Below are positions 16,770-27,700 of a DNA stretch of 43,225 nt, one piece after another; within the stretch, counting starts at the first letter, position 1, and the number at the start of each line of letters is the position of its first letter. This DNA comes from an uncultured Pseudomonadota bacterium (GTDB taxonomy: Bacteria; Pseudomonadota; Gammaproteobacteria; Methylococcales; Methylomonadaceae): contig CAIQWF010000004.1 in assembly GCA_903875455.1 (NCBI GenBank), positions 1 through 43,225 of the forward strand, written 5' to 3'. Made by a program: the position numbers and the translations under genes. The notes beneath the pieces are model-generated. The model saw only the letters and a program-made list of their open reading frames with translations. It ran no database searches and was not told the origin of the DNA.

Positions 16770-18308
16770 TTAGGTTGCTACACCACTGCGGCTTGCACCA
16801 TTTTTGCCGCCGCTGCCACTATTTTCCAGTGCTTTTTCCAGTCTCTCACAAAAGGTTTTCAGGATTTTAATCCGGCCATATTTTTTGTCGTTGGCTTCCA
16901 CCAGCACCCAGGGTGCCGCTTTGGTACTGGTTCGCGTTACCATATCATTCACCGCGATTTGATAATCATCCCATTTTTCCCGATTGCGATAATCCTCTTC
17001 AGTAATTTTGTATTGTTTATAGGGAATCTGCTCCCGCTCTTTAAACCGGCGCAATTGTTCGTCTTTATCAATATGCAGCCAGAATTTCAGCAGAACAATC
17101 CCGTGGGCCACCAAAGCCTCTTCAAAATTGACAATTTCAGAATAGGCGCGTTGCCATTCCTGGTCGGTGGCAAAACCTTCCACCCGCTCCACCAGCACCC
17201 GTCCATACCAGCTTCTATCATAAATGGTCAACATGCCGGCGCGGGGAATGTGCCGCCAGAATCGCCATAAATAATGGTGCTGTTTTTCTTCATCGGTAGG
17301 GGCGGCAATCGGAATAATCTGATAAGCCCGCGCGTCCACCGCATGAGTCAGGCGGCGAATGGCCCCGCCTTTGCCGGCTGCATCCCAACCTTCAAACACA
17401 ATAATCGCCGAACGTTTTTGCAAATGGGCTTCACGCGCCAGTTTGTTTAATTTACCCTGATAAAAAGCCAGTTCCTGAGCGTAATCTTTTTTATCAATGG
17501 TCAAGTCCAGCTCCAAGGAATCCAGCAGATTTTGTTGCGCCAGCGGCATAATATGCTCTGGCGGCTTAACGGCTGCACGGGCAATTTTTTCTGCTTCGCG
17601 GCGTTTGATTTGTTGCTGAATGCGGTTATAGATATGTTTCCCGACCGTCAGACTGCTATAGCGCAAATCAGCGCCTTCAACAATCAGCCAGGGGGCATCA
17701 CCGGTACTGGTATCGGTTAAAACCCGCTCAGCCACCAGCGCAAAATCATCATACATTTTTAAATGTTTTCTATCCCTCTCGGTTACCATCCAGCTGGTTT
17801 CCGGGTCTTTTTCCAGCGCTTTCAGACGTTTTTTCTGCTCGTCTTTTTTCAAATGCAGCCAGCATTTAATAATCAGCATCCCGTCATCAATCAGTTCCTG
17901 TTCCAGCTGACGAATCTGCATCAGCTCAATTTGCAGGGCGTTATCGTCAATTTGCCCGGAAACCCGTTTCGCCAACGGTTCGGTATACCAGGAGCTGACG
18001 TTAATTCCGGTTAAACCTTTTGGCGGCAAGGTGCGCCAGAACCGCCAAAATTTCGGACGTTCTTTTTCTTCATCACTCGGGGTGCCAAAAGCAAAAGTGC
18101 GGATATAACGCGGGTCCATCCATTCGTTAAGCAAATTAATCACATCACCTTTACCGCCGCCATCAACACCGGAAATTAAAATCAGCACGGAAAAATCACA
18201 GCTTCTAAGCTGTTGCTGCACGGTGAGAAGTTGGGTTCTTAATTCCGGTACCTGTTCGTTATAATCCGCTTTGCTTACGGTATGACCTAATTCAGCAATT
18301 TCAAACAT
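16770..18308 (-). CDS. pap: Polyphosphate:AMP phosphotransferase (two-domain PPK2)
   Basis: A protein of 512 residues with two tandem PPK2-type kinase domains. The first (about 10-250) has the P-loop SGVDGGGKGD and the lid-region RFWRTLPPKGLTGI; the second (about 275-495) has FEGWDAAGKGG, RFWRHIPRAG and DRSWYGRVLVERVE. This tandem layout is that of class II PPK2 enzymes, which phosphorylate AMP to ADP using polyphosphate (as in Acinetobacter Pap), whereas single-domain PPK2s act on nucleoside diphosphates. The first domain has the changed P-loop and lacks the WYGR motif (it reads SSWYTEPL), suggesting that the second domain is the catalytic one. AGGAG lies upstream of the ATG at a normal distance. 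It is monocistronic. Confidence 0.92.
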   Translation of the reverse strand: MFEIAELGHTVSKADYNEQVPELRTQLLTVQQQLRSCDFSVLILISGVDGGGKGDVINLLNEWMDPRYIRTFAFGTPSDEEKERPKFWRFWRTLPPKGLTGINVSSWYTEPLAKRVSGQIDDNALQIELMQIRQLEQELIDDGMLIIKCWLHLKKDEQKKRLKALEKDPETSWMVTERDRKHLKMYDDFALVAERVLTDTSTGDAPWLIVEGADLRYSSLTVGKHIYNRIQQQIKRREAEKIARAAVKPPEHIMPLAQQNLLDSLELDLTIDKKDYAQELAFYQGKLNKLAREAHLQKRSAIIVFEGWDAAGKGGAIRRLTHAVDARAYQIIPIAAPTDEEKQHHYLWRFWRHIPRAGMLTIYDRSWYGRVLVERVEGFATDQEWQRAYSEIVNFEEALVAHGIVLLKFWLHIDKDEQLRRFKEREQIPYKQYKITEEDYRNREKWDDYQIAVNDMVTRTSTKAAPWVLVEANDKKYGRIKILKTFCERLEKALENSGSGGKNGASRSGVAT

Positions 18309-18465
18309 GATAGCTCTCCTGAAGTTTCTTGTGTGTAGTCAAAGTGTACGACAACTGACGATAGGCGTATAGCTTAAAATTTTTTTGTTCTGGTTTTATC
18401 AAACCGATGTTTTCAGGTTGCTTGAGCGACAGCTGGATAATTTGGCTGCTGAATTATCCAGCTTT

Positions 18466-19221
18466 CTAGTTTGCCGCTTTCAGCCAGCGTGGAATCAGAG
18501 CTTTAAATCCCTGTGTCTCTGATTCAAAGCTGATCTGCGCTCCATTTGCTGAAGTTTTTCGTTGCCAATCAGCCGCTGTCACTGCCGTTGCCTGACAGTG
18601 TTGCGGGCTGACTTTTTTCCAGTCTGGAGAGGGTTTCAAACTGTTGCTTACACTGGTCGCCCAATACTCTACCGGGGTGTCATCCAAGCCGGTAAATTTA
18701 AGCTGAATTTGTGAGTTGTTGAGGCAAACCTGTTTCAGATATTGAAAACAGCAATCAATTTTCCGCTCTTTCGGCAAACTGATTTCCTGCCAGTTTATCC
18801 CATCGATACTACGCTGTAGCACCGGATAAACGCCTTCAATTTCCCAGTGACTGGCCAGCCAAAGCTGTTGACTGCTATCGGTGAGCAGAAAAGTCGGATA
18901 ATTTTCAAGCACTGCGCCCGCATCCCAATGTCCCTGTTTATCAATCGTCACCGGCATAAAACTGCTGGCGTTGCAAAAATAATCCGGCAAAGCAATCAAC
19001 AGTAGCAACTTACCGTTCAAGGCATAAAAATGATTGCTGCCAAATTCGCGCTGTTTTTGCTCACATTCCCCGCGTTGACGCTGCTCAGTTTCCGCTTTTA
19101 GGCGATTAACCAGAGCGGCTGGCATTGTATAAACCGGAATCTTGGGCTGAGCATAAAGCGCAGGCAAACAGAGTAGATTTAGCAGCATAAACACCTTATT
19201 CAGAAACAGTTTCCGACTCAT
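18466..19221 (-). CDS. Exported cysteine-rich protein of unknown function
   Basis: A protein of 251 residues that I do not recognise. A signal peptide is evident (MSRKLFLNKVFMLLNLLCLPALYA, cleavage after LYA near residue 24). The mature part contains six cysteines (in RGECEQ, YFCNAS, DCCFQ, QVCLNN and QHCQA), which points to disulfides and a periplasmic or secreted location. The strands QLWLASHWEIEG and VLQRSIDGINWQEISLP have the look of a BNR/sialidase-type beta-propeller repeat, where SxDGxxW is typical, but I see only one clear unit. GAGGTG sits seven bases before the ATG. It is divergent from the first hybrid kinase, with a 171-base shared upstream region, so co-regulation or a sensor-partner role is conceivable but unproven. 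Confidence 0.55.
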   Translation of the reverse strand: MSRKLFLNKVFMLLNLLCLPALYAQPKIPVYTMPAALVNRLKAETEQRQRGECEQKQREFGSNHFYALNGKLLLLIALPDYFCNASSFMPVTIDKQGHWDAGAVLENYPTFLLTDSSQQLWLASHWEIEGVYPVLQRSIDGINWQEISLPKERKIDCCFQYLKQVCLNNSQIQLKFTGLDDTPVEYWATSVSNSLKPSPDWKKVSPQHCQATAVTAADWQRKTSANGAQISFESETQGFKALIPRWLKAAN

Positions 19222-19287
19222 TGAAAATCACCTCAGTTTTTATTTATTTGAATGTATTTAACACACTTTAAAATTTATATCTTATCG

Positions 19288-19301
19288 TATAATCCTAGGA
19301 T
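19288..19301 (+). promoter_or_regulatory. Candidate -10 box with overlapping palindrome upstream of hybrid kinase 1
   Basis: TATAAT (19288-19293) matches the sigma-70 -10 consensus exactly. It overlaps the 10-base perfect palindrome ATCCTAGGAT (19292-19301), a possible operator at the transcription start. No good -35 element is visible at the expected distance (ACTTTA near 19265 is weak), which would fit activator-dependent expression. This is an inference from sequence only. Confidence 0.4.
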
Positions 19302-19392
19302 ATAGATTCTGTGTTTTAAAAAATGCTATTTGAGAAATAACCATAGTCTGAACGCATCAGAGGTTTAAATCTGCGCCATTATAAAGATAAAG

Positions 19393-22300
19393 ATGTTGTT
19401 AAATATTGATTTGCTGCAACCTAGAACAAAACCTAACCTCAAGGCTTTTTTGCAAAGCGTGGCGTTGTTATGTTTGCTTGTCTGTTCGTTGCCGTTGCTG
19501 GCAGAGACAAAACCGCCTTTGGAAAAAGTTTCATTGCAGCTGAAATGGCTACATGCGTTTCAGTTTGCAGGCTATTACGCCGCTAAAGAAAAAGGCTTTT
19601 ATGCCGCAGAAGGGCTGGATGTTGATATTAAACAACGAACGCCGAATCTTAATAATATTGAACAACTCATTCAAGGCAACTCCGAATATGGAATAACGGA
19701 CGCAAGCCTGTTGCTGGAAAGATTAAATGGCAGGCCGGTGGTGATTCTGGCGACTATTTTTCAACACAGTCCGGTAGTGTATATCAGCCTGAAAAGTTCC
19801 GGGATTATTAGCCCGTATGAAATGAAAGGCAAACGGGTGATGGATGGCATTTCAGCCAAAGCTACACTACATGCCATGTTGTACGAGGCAGGTGTTGAAA
19901 CACAAGAATTCAGCCATGTAGATCAGAATTTTAAGGCAGAAGATCTGATTAATGGCAAAGTCGATGTTATAGCTGCTTATCTTACCGATCAGCCGGATTA
20001 TTTTAGACAGAAAAAAATCGAAATTAACATTATTGACCCGCGCAATTATGGAATCGATTTTTTAGGTGACAATTTGTTCACCAGTGAGCAGGAAATCCGC
20101 CTGCATCCTGAACGAGCGCAGAAATTTTTGCGGGCTTCGTTAAAAGGCTGGGATTATGCTCTGAAACACCCTGAAGAAATCATTCAGCTTATTCTGAAAA
20201 AATACAATCCAGAAAAACGCTTAACAGAGCAACATTTGCGGTTTGAAGCGGCTGAAACCGCGAAAATGATTTTGCCGGATATTATCCCGATAGGCAGTGC
20301 CAGCATTGGTCGTTTCCAGCGCATTGCAGAAATCTATTTGCAACTGGGGATGGTGAAGTCGCTGGATAATCTGCAAGGTTTTATTTATCAGCAATCACAA
20401 AGCAGCCAGTTAAAACTGACTCAGGAAGAAAAAGCCTGGCTCCAGACACATCGAGTGATTCGGGTCGGGATTGACAGAGATTTTCCGCCATATGAATGGC
20501 TCGACAGTAACGGCAATTATCAAGGTTTGAGTGCTGATTACCTTAAACAAGCCGAACAAGCGTTAGGGGTAAGGTTTGAGATTATCAAGGATAAAAGCTG
20601 GGTCGAAATACTGGAAATGGCCAGGCATGAAAAGCTGGATATGCTCACGGACCTCAATCAAACCAAGGAGCGCAGCCAATATTTAAAATTTACCCAACCC
20701 TATATTGAAATACCTGTCATTATCGTCAGTCATGAAAAAAACGGCTTTATTGGCAATCTGAAAGCTCTAAAAGGTAAGCGCGTGGCCATTGAGCGCGGCT
20801 ATTTCATGCAGGAAATACTCGCCAGCTCTTATCCTGAAATTCATTTGACTCCAGTCAAAAGTACCTTGGAAGCCTTGCTGATGGTAAATAACGGTCAAGC
20901 CGATGCCTATGTAGGTGATCCGGCTGTCGCAAATTACACCATTAGAAAAGCAGGGCTGATAAATCTTATCTATGCCGGTGATAGTGGTTATAAAAGTCAG
21001 CATCGGATGGCGGCAACCAAAGCTAGTCGGCCTTTGACAGGCATTTTGACTAAAGTGTTGAGCAAAATTCCCGAATCTGAAAAGCAGGCCATTCAAAACC
21101 ATTGGATGAGTTTGCAGGTTGAACAGGGAGTAAAAACTGAAACCTTGGTTATTTACGCAGAAATCATACTTGCGGTATTTTTTTTGGCGCTGATTTGGAA
21201 TATAAATTTGCGACGTGAAATAAAACACCGTAAACAGATAGAGGCGGCGCTGCGCGAAAGTGAAAACGCTTTTTATCATCTGTTTGAATATTCTAAAGAC
21301 CCAACCTTACTCATCAAAAACGGTCGTTTCATCGACTGCAATCTTATCGCAGTAACCATGCTGGGCTACCAGTCAAAATCCGAGCTTATTAGCCGCAGTC
21401 CTGGCGAATTATCACCTGAATACCAGCCGGACGGCAGGCTTTCCAAAGAGAAAGCGGCTGAAATGATGGAAATTACGGTGCGGGAAGGTTATCACCGCTT
21501 TGAATGGATGCAAATCCGCGCTGATGGCTCAACTTTCCCTATCGAAGTTTCATTAACGCCGATGACAATGAACGGAGAACTTATTCTCCATGTCTGTTCA
21601 CGCGATATTACTGAGCGCAAGCAAATAGAAGCGGCATTAATTAAAAGTCGCGATGAATTATTGCATTATTTCGAGCAACCGCTTATCGGAATGCTGACTT
21701 CCTACCCTGATAAAGCAACGCTCAACGTTAATCAGTGTTTTTGTGACATGTTTGGCTATAGCAAAGAGGAAATGCAGTCTCTCAATTGGGCAAAAATTAC
21801 CCACCCCGACGACCTGGGAGCAGATGAAAGTTATTTTCGCCGGACATTACGCGGCGAGATTGATTCCTATCAAATGGAAAAACGCTATATTCACAAAGAT
21901 GGGCACACTGTTTATGCACATCTAGCAGTGAACTGCGTACGCAATGCCCAGAACCAGGTGGAATATCTGATTGGTATGGTGCTGGATATTAGCAAGCGCA
22001 AACAGGCAGAGCTGGCACTACAGCAAAGCGCAGAACAATTGAAACTGGTTCTGGATGGTGGATATATCGGTTTTTGGGACTGGAATATTCTCACCAGTCA
22101 GGTGGAGCGCAATGCAATCTGGGCGCAAATGCTGGGCTATACATACGAAGAGATTCAACAGACTACTCAGCAGTGGACAGATTTTATTCATCCTGATGAC
22201 CGCGAAAAAGCCTGGCAGTCCATCTATGAGGTTTTGGAAGGGCAGCAAACCTATCATGCTGTCGAATACCGGATGTTGCATAAAGATGGCAGCATTCGCT

Positions 22301-24744
22301 GGATATTCGACCATGCCAAGATTGTGCAACGCGACGCTGAGGGCAAGCCTGTTCGGATGAGCGGTATCCATATCGATATTACCGAGCGTAAAAAAATAGA
22401 GGAAATATTGCAGCGCAAAGAGCAGATGCTGTCTGAGTCTCAGCGCATCGCCCATATTGGCAGTTGGGCTATGGACCTGACAACCGGCCAGCTTAGCTGG
22501 TCGGATGAGATGTATCGAATTTATGGCGTAACAGCAGAAATCTTTGGCCACTCGGTGCCGGCATTGGTTGAGTTGATTTATCCCGATGATAGACCCTTGA
22601 TGGAAAAATGGATAGGCGACTGTTTGGCAGGAAAGAAACCGGCTGAGCTGGATTTTCGGATAGTGTTGGCAGACGGCAGCATTCGTTTTATTCGTGGCAG
22701 GGGCGAAGTGCAACGGGACAAAGACGGCAAAGCTTTGCGGATGGTGGGTAGTGCACAGGACATTAGCGAACGCAAACAGGCTGAAACTGAGCTACGCATT
22801 GCGGCGATTGCCTTTGAGTCGCAGGAAGGGATTATCATCACGGATGCCGAGCATACTATTTTGCGGGCAAACCAGGCTTTTAGCCGAATTTCCGGCTACA
22901 GCGCCGAAGAGGTGATAGGCAAAACCCCCGGCATGTTTGCTTCAGGTTTGCATGATGAAGAATTTCATGCGGCCAAGTGGAGGACTATTGAGCAAACCGG
23001 TAGCTGGGAAGGCGAAATGTGGAACCGGCGCAAGAATGGTGAAATTTATCCTGAATGGCTGACAATTGCCGCAGTCAAGAATGATAGCGGTATTATCACT
23101 CATTATGTTGCTACCTTTATTGATATTACCGAACGTAAGCTAGCAGAACAGGCCATGCAGGAAGCCGAACTAAAAGCCAATCTTGCCAATCAGGCCAAAA
23201 GTGAATTTCTGGCCAACATGAGCCATGAAATCCGTACCCCGATGAATGCGATTATCGGCATGGCGAAATTGGCGCTGCGCACGGAATTAACCCCGAAACA
23301 AACCAACTACCTGAATAAAATTACTTATGCCTCGCAATCCTTGCTGAGTATCATCAATGATATTCTGGACTTTGCCAAAATTGAAGCAGGCAGGCTGGAG
23401 CTGGAGTTATTACCGTTTTCACTGGATGAGTTGCTGCATTATCTTTCCGACATTATTGATTTAAAAGCCAAACAGAAAAATATTGTGGTGGTAACTTTGG
23501 TGAATGAAAAAACGCCGCGCTGGCTGATTGGCGATACCTTGCGTCTGGGGCAAATTCTGATTAATCTGGTTAGCAATGCGGTGAAATTTACCGAAAAAGG
23601 CCGGATTATTGTCTCGGTTACGCCGGAAGAACTTAACCCGGAAACAGTACGGCTGCGCTTTTCCGTGCAGGATAGCGGTATTGGCATGAGTTCAGAGCAG
23701 ATAGAGAGGCTGTTTCAGGCTTTCTCACAGGCGGATAGCTCCATTACCCGCAGATATGGCGGCACAGGTTTGGGATTGTCTATCAGCAAATCACTGATTG
23801 AAATGATGGGCGGAGAGATTCGGGTGGAAAGTACGCCAGGGCAGGGCAGTACCTTTAGTTTCACCGTGCTGTTGGGTATTCCTGAAGCACCGCCGCCGTT
23901 GATTACCAGAGCCAGCAGAGAAAATAGCGCCAATATTTCAGCCTGCTTAAGCGGACGCAAGGTGTTGCTGGTTGAAGATAACGACATCAATCGTGAGCTG
24001 GCAATCGAACTTTTGAGCGGGCTTGGGATTAAGGTGGAAGTTGCCGAAAATGGCCGGGAAGGGGTAGAGCGGGTTTTCTCGGAACCGTTTGATCTGGTGA
24101 TTATGGATGTGCAAATGCCGGAAATGGATGGTTTGACTGCGACCCGATTGATTCGCGCTAACGGTCGGTTCGCCAGTTTGCCGATTATTGCCATGACCGC
24201 CAACGCCATGACCGGCGACCGGGAAATTACTTTGGCGGCGGGGATGAATGATTACCTGGCCAAGCCGATTATGCCGGAAAAACTGACCGAACTCCTGATA
24301 AAATGGCTGGACGGGGCAACCGGGCGGGCAGAATCATCTCCACAATGGCCAGAACAAAAGCGACAGGCCGTTGCCGAAGTTGAACTTCCTCAGCAGTTGC
24401 CACCCTTTGACATACCGGCAGCGATGTTGCGGGTCAGAAATAACGCTACATTACTCTATAAACTGTTGACCATGTTTCGGATTCAGTACACGGAAGCACT
24501 GCCAAAACTAAAAAAACTGCTTCAGGATGGAGATTATCATGAAGCCAAAAGGTTTGTGCATACCCTGAAAGGGGTCGCCGCAAATTTGGAAAACCGCGAA
24601 CTGGTTGAAGCCGCATCGGCTTTGGAGCACACTTTGCACGAAGAAAATTTTTCTGCACTTCCTTTGTTGCTGGAAGGATTGGACAAGGCGTTAACGCCTG
24701 CTATCCAGGCGGTGCAGTCATTGAAAAAAATTGATGAAATTTAG
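19393..24744 (+). CDS. Giant hybrid histidine kinase 1: NMT1/THI5-like + SBP_bac_3 sensor, five PAS, HisKA, HATPase_c, REC, HPt
   Basis: A membrane sensor of 1783 residues. After a signal/anchor segment (about 18-37) comes an NMT1/THI5-like periplasmic binding domain (about 43-330; VSLQLKWLHAFQFAGYYAAK), then a second binding domain of the SBP_bac_3 family (about 352-575; VGIDRDFPPYEW). A transmembrane helix spans about 584-602, followed by five PAS/PAC units (from about 623, 752, 878, 1012 and 1134). The kinase core has the phospho-accepting H1278 in MSHEIRTP, N-box NLVSNAVKFT and G2 box GTGLGLSIS. The receiver has VLLVEDN and phospho-acceptor D1572 in MDVQMPEMDG, and the HPt has H1723 in HTLKGVAANL. 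All relay residues are present, so a full His-Asp-His phosphorelay can run on one chain. It overlaps the start of kinase 2 and is probably co-transcribed. The ligand is unknown. Confidence 0.9.
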   Translation: MLLNIDLLQPRTKPNLKAFLQSVALLCLLVCSLPLLAETKPPLEKVSLQLKWLHAFQFAGYYAAKEKGFYAAEGLDVDIKQRTPNLNNIEQLIQGNSEYGITDASLLLERLNGRPVVILATIFQHSPVVYISLKSSGIISPYEMKGKRVMDGISAKATLHAMLYEAGVETQEFSHVDQNFKAEDLINGKVDVIAAYLTDQPDYFRQKKIEINIIDPRNYGIDFLGDNLFTSEQEIRLHPERAQKFLRASLKGWDYALKHPEEIIQLILKKYNPEKRLTEQHLRFEAAETAKMILPDIIPIGSASIGRFQRIAEIYLQLGMVKSLDNLQGFIYQQSQSSQLKLTQEEKAWLQTHRVIRVGIDRDFPPYEWLDSNGNYQGLSADYLKQAEQALGVRFEIIKDKSWVEILEMARHEKLDMLTDLNQTKERSQYLKFTQPYIEIPVIIVSHEKNGFIGNLKALKGKRVAIERGYFMQEILASSYPEIHLTPVKSTLEALLMVNNGQADAYVGDPAVANYTIRKAGLINLIYAGDSGYKSQHRMAATKASRPLTGILTKVLSKIPESEKQAIQNHWMSLQVEQGVKTETLVIYAEIILAVFFLALIWNINLRREIKHRKQIEAALRESENAFYHLFEYSKDPTLLIKNGRFIDCNLIAVTMLGYQSKSELISRSPGELSPEYQPDGRLSKEKAAEMMEITVREGYHRFEWMQIRADGSTFPIEVSLTPMTMNGELILHVCSRDITERKQIEAALIKSRDELLHYFEQPLIGMLTSYPDKATLNVNQCFCDMFGYSKEEMQSLNWAKITHPDDLGADESYFRRTLRGEIDSYQMEKRYIHKDGHTVYAHLAVNCVRNAQNQVEYLIGMVLDISKRKQAELALQQSAEQLKLVLDGGYIGFWDWNILTSQVERNAIWAQMLGYTYEEIQQTTQQWTDFIHPDDREKAWQSIYEVLEGQQTYHAVEYRMLHKDGSIRWIFDHAKIVQRDAEGKPVRMSGIHIDITERKKIEEILQRKEQMLSESQRIAHIGSWAMDLTTGQLSWSDEMYRIYGVTAEIFGHSVPALVELIYPDDRPLMEKWIGDCLAGKKPAELDFRIVLADGSIRFIRGRGEVQRDKDGKALRMVGSAQDISERKQAETELRIAAIAFESQEGIIITDAEHTILRANQAFSRISGYSAEEVIGKTPGMFASGLHDEEFHAAKWRTIEQTGSWEGEMWNRRKNGEIYPEWLTIAAVKNDSGIITHYVATFIDITERKLAEQAMQEAELKANLANQAKSEFLANMSHEIRTPMNAIIGMAKLALRTELTPKQTNYLNKITYASQSLLSIINDILDFAKIEAGRLELELLPFSLDELLHYLSDIIDLKAKQKNIVVVTLVNEKTPRWLIGDTLRLGQILINLVSNAVKFTEKGRIIVSVTPEELNPETVRLRFSVQDSGIGMSSEQIERLFQAFSQADSSITRRYGGTGLGLSISKSLIEMMGGEIRVESTPGQGSTFSFTVLLGIPEAPPPLITRASRENSANISACLSGRKVLLVEDNDINRELAIELLSGLGIKVEVAENGREGVERVFSEPFDLVIMDVQMPEMDGLTATRLIRANGRFASLPIIAMTANAMTGDREITLAAGMNDYLAKPIMPEKLTELLIKWLDGATGRAESSPQWPEQKRQAVAEVELPQQLPPFDIPAAMLRVRNNATLLYKLLTMFRIQYTEALPKLKKLLQDGDYHEAKRFVHTLKGVAANLENRELVEAASALEHTLHEENFSALPLLLEGLDKALTPAIQAVQSLKKIDEI

Positions 24745-27700
24745 CGTTAAGCCCACGTTTAATCTGAGCCATTTGCTGCCGGTGCTGGTGTTATGCCTGT
24801 GCCTGGCGGTTACTTACTATTTGTGGAGTCTGGCTTATCAGTTTTCCAAACAAGAGCTGCAACAGCAGTTTGACTTTCGTGCTAATGAAATAGAAATTCT
24901 GATTAAACAGCGGCTACGGGCTTATGCTGAAGTTTTGCACGGTGGCCGCGGCTTGTTTATTGCCTCCGACACCGTTTCGCGTGATGAATTTAAAGTTTAT
25001 ATCAATGAACTGGATATCGAAAAATTTTATCCGGGGATTCAGGGAGTGGGTTTTTCAATCTTGATTCCCGCCGGGAAAAAACAACAGCATCTGGCTGCTA
25101 TTCGCAGTGAAGGCTTTTCTGATTACAACATTCGCCCGGAAGGTGTGCGCGAACTTTATTCGGCAATCATTTATATAGAGCCGTTTTCTGACCGCAACTT
25201 ACGCGCCTTTGGCTTTGACATGTACTCGGAAACGGTGCGTCGCACTGCCATGGACAGAGCCTGGCGCAATAATGAAATTGCTTTTTCCGGCAAGGTAACG
25301 CTGGTGCAGGAAAGTGGCAAAAATGTACAGGCCGGTTTTTTAATGTATCTGCCGGTTTACCGCAAAGGCGCTGATATTTCAACTCTGGCACGGCGATTGG
25401 CCAATTTTCGCGGCTGGATTTACGCCCCTTTCAGAATGGATGACTTTATGCAGGCGGTGCTGGAAAAAGAGAGCAAAATCAATCCTGATGTAGACCTGGA
25501 CATTTATGATGGCAAACAGCCTTTGTTTCAGGCTTTACTTTATAACCGCAATAACGACAGCCTGACAGAAAGCCAATCTGTTTTTAGTACCCGGAAACAA
25601 ATTGCTATTGCCGGGAATTCCTGGCTGCTGCATATCCACTCACACGCCGATTTTGAAAAGCAGATTGACTTAAGACAGGCTTATTTGACTGCCGGTGTCG
25701 GCATAGTGATTACCCTGATGCTGACCACCATTACCTGGCTGCTGGCGAATAGCCGCAGACGGGCATTTGCACTGGCGCAAAAAATCAGTGCCGACCTGAT
25801 AGAGCGGGAAACCCGCTATCAGCAAATGTTTGAAGGTAGCAGCAGTATTGCGGTGTTAATCGATTTGAAAAATGGCAACATTATTGATGCGAATCCAGCA
25901 GCCAGTTCTTTTTGGGGCTATAGCATCGAAAAACTGCGGACCATGAATATCGGCGAGATTGATACCCGACCGATAACCGAAGTATTGCCGCTGTTTGAGC
26001 TAATTCTATCAAAGTCGCAACATGTGTATGCCCAGCATCGCTTAAGCGACGGGCAGATAAAAGAGGTTGAAATCTATGCCAATGCCATTGTTTATCAAGG
26101 TCAGATGGTGATTCACTCGATTGTGCATGATATTACTACCCGCAAGCAGCAGGAAGAGGAAATCAGACGCTTGAGTGATTCGGCACTTAACAAGGCCAAG
26201 CTGGAAGCTGAAAAGGCCAATCGGGTCAAAAGTGAGTTTTTAGCCAATATGAGCCACGAAATCCGCACCCCGATGAATGCCATTACCGGTATGCTGCATC
26301 TGGCCCTGAAGACTGAGCTGACGGCGAAACAGCGCAATTACCTGAATAAAATCAGCTACGCAGCGCACTCCTTGCTCAGCATTATTAATGACATTCTGGA
26401 TTTTTCCAAAATTGAATCCGGCAGGCTGGAGCTGGAAACCGCGCCGTTTTCGCTGGATGAGGTTTTGCGTTATATCGCGGATATTGTCGAGATGAACGCC
26501 AAACAAAAAAACATTGTGGTGGCGACGCTGGTTAATGAAGGAACCCCGCGCTGGTTAATAGGCGATACTCTGCGGCTCAGTCAAATTTTGATTAATCTGG
26601 CAAGCAATGCCGTCAAGTTTACCGAACAGGGCAAGATTATTATTTCCGTGAAACCGGAACTGCGTGATGCAGAAGCCGTGGTGTTACGTTTTTCCGTGCA
26701 GGACAGCGGCATCGGCATGACCTCAACGCAAATAGAAAAACTGTTTCAACCTTTTTCGCAAGCCGACTCTTCAATCACCCGCCGATATGGCGGCACAGGA
26801 TTGGGACTGACTATCAGCAAACAACTTGTGGAAATGATGGGTGGGAAAATCCGTGTGGAAAGTGAGCCTGGAAAGGGCAGCACTTTTATTTTTACAATAA
26901 AACTTGGCATTGCCCAAAAGCCGGTTGCTAGTCATAAAACCGGACAAAGCCAACAAAATACCGTTGAAGATTTTAGTTGTTTAACCGGGCGGAAAATTTT
27001 GCTGGTTGAAGATAATAATCTTAACCGCGAACTGGCAACGGAATTGCTGACTAATCTGGGAGTTGTGGTTGAGATTGCCGAAAATGGCAGGGAAGCGGTA
27101 AAACGGGTTTTCAAAGAACCGTTTGATTTGGTGTTTATGGACATTCAGATGCCTGAGATGGACGGCTTGACCGCAACCCGCCTGATTCGTGCTGATGTGC
27201 GGTTTTCCAGGCTGCCGATTATTGCCATGACCGCGAATGCCATGACTGGCGACCGGAAAAACAGCTTGGAAGCAGGGATGAACGATCATATTAGCAAGCC
27301 GATTATGCCGGAAAAACTGGCGGCGGTTTTAAAGTTCTGGCTGACAAATGCAATCCCGGAAAAACTGCTGAAAAATCCTGTGCCGGCTCAAAAAACGCAA
27401 CAACCGCCGCCGCAGTTAAACTCCGGCATTCAACTTCCTGATTATTTGCCCTCTTTCAATATTGCTGTGGCATTGCAGCGGGCCGCTGACAGCCCGGAAT
27501 TGCTCAGGAAACTGCTGTTTATGTTCAATGACGAGTATCAAAATCTCATGCCCGAATTCAAAAAATACCTACAGGCCGGCGATTATGAAGAAATCAGACA
27601 AAAGGCCCATTCACTGAAAGGCGCGGCTGCAAGTCTGGAGGCAACCGAGGTAGTGGCAGTGGCCGCAGCCCTTGAAAAAGCCTGTTTTAACAAAGAAATA

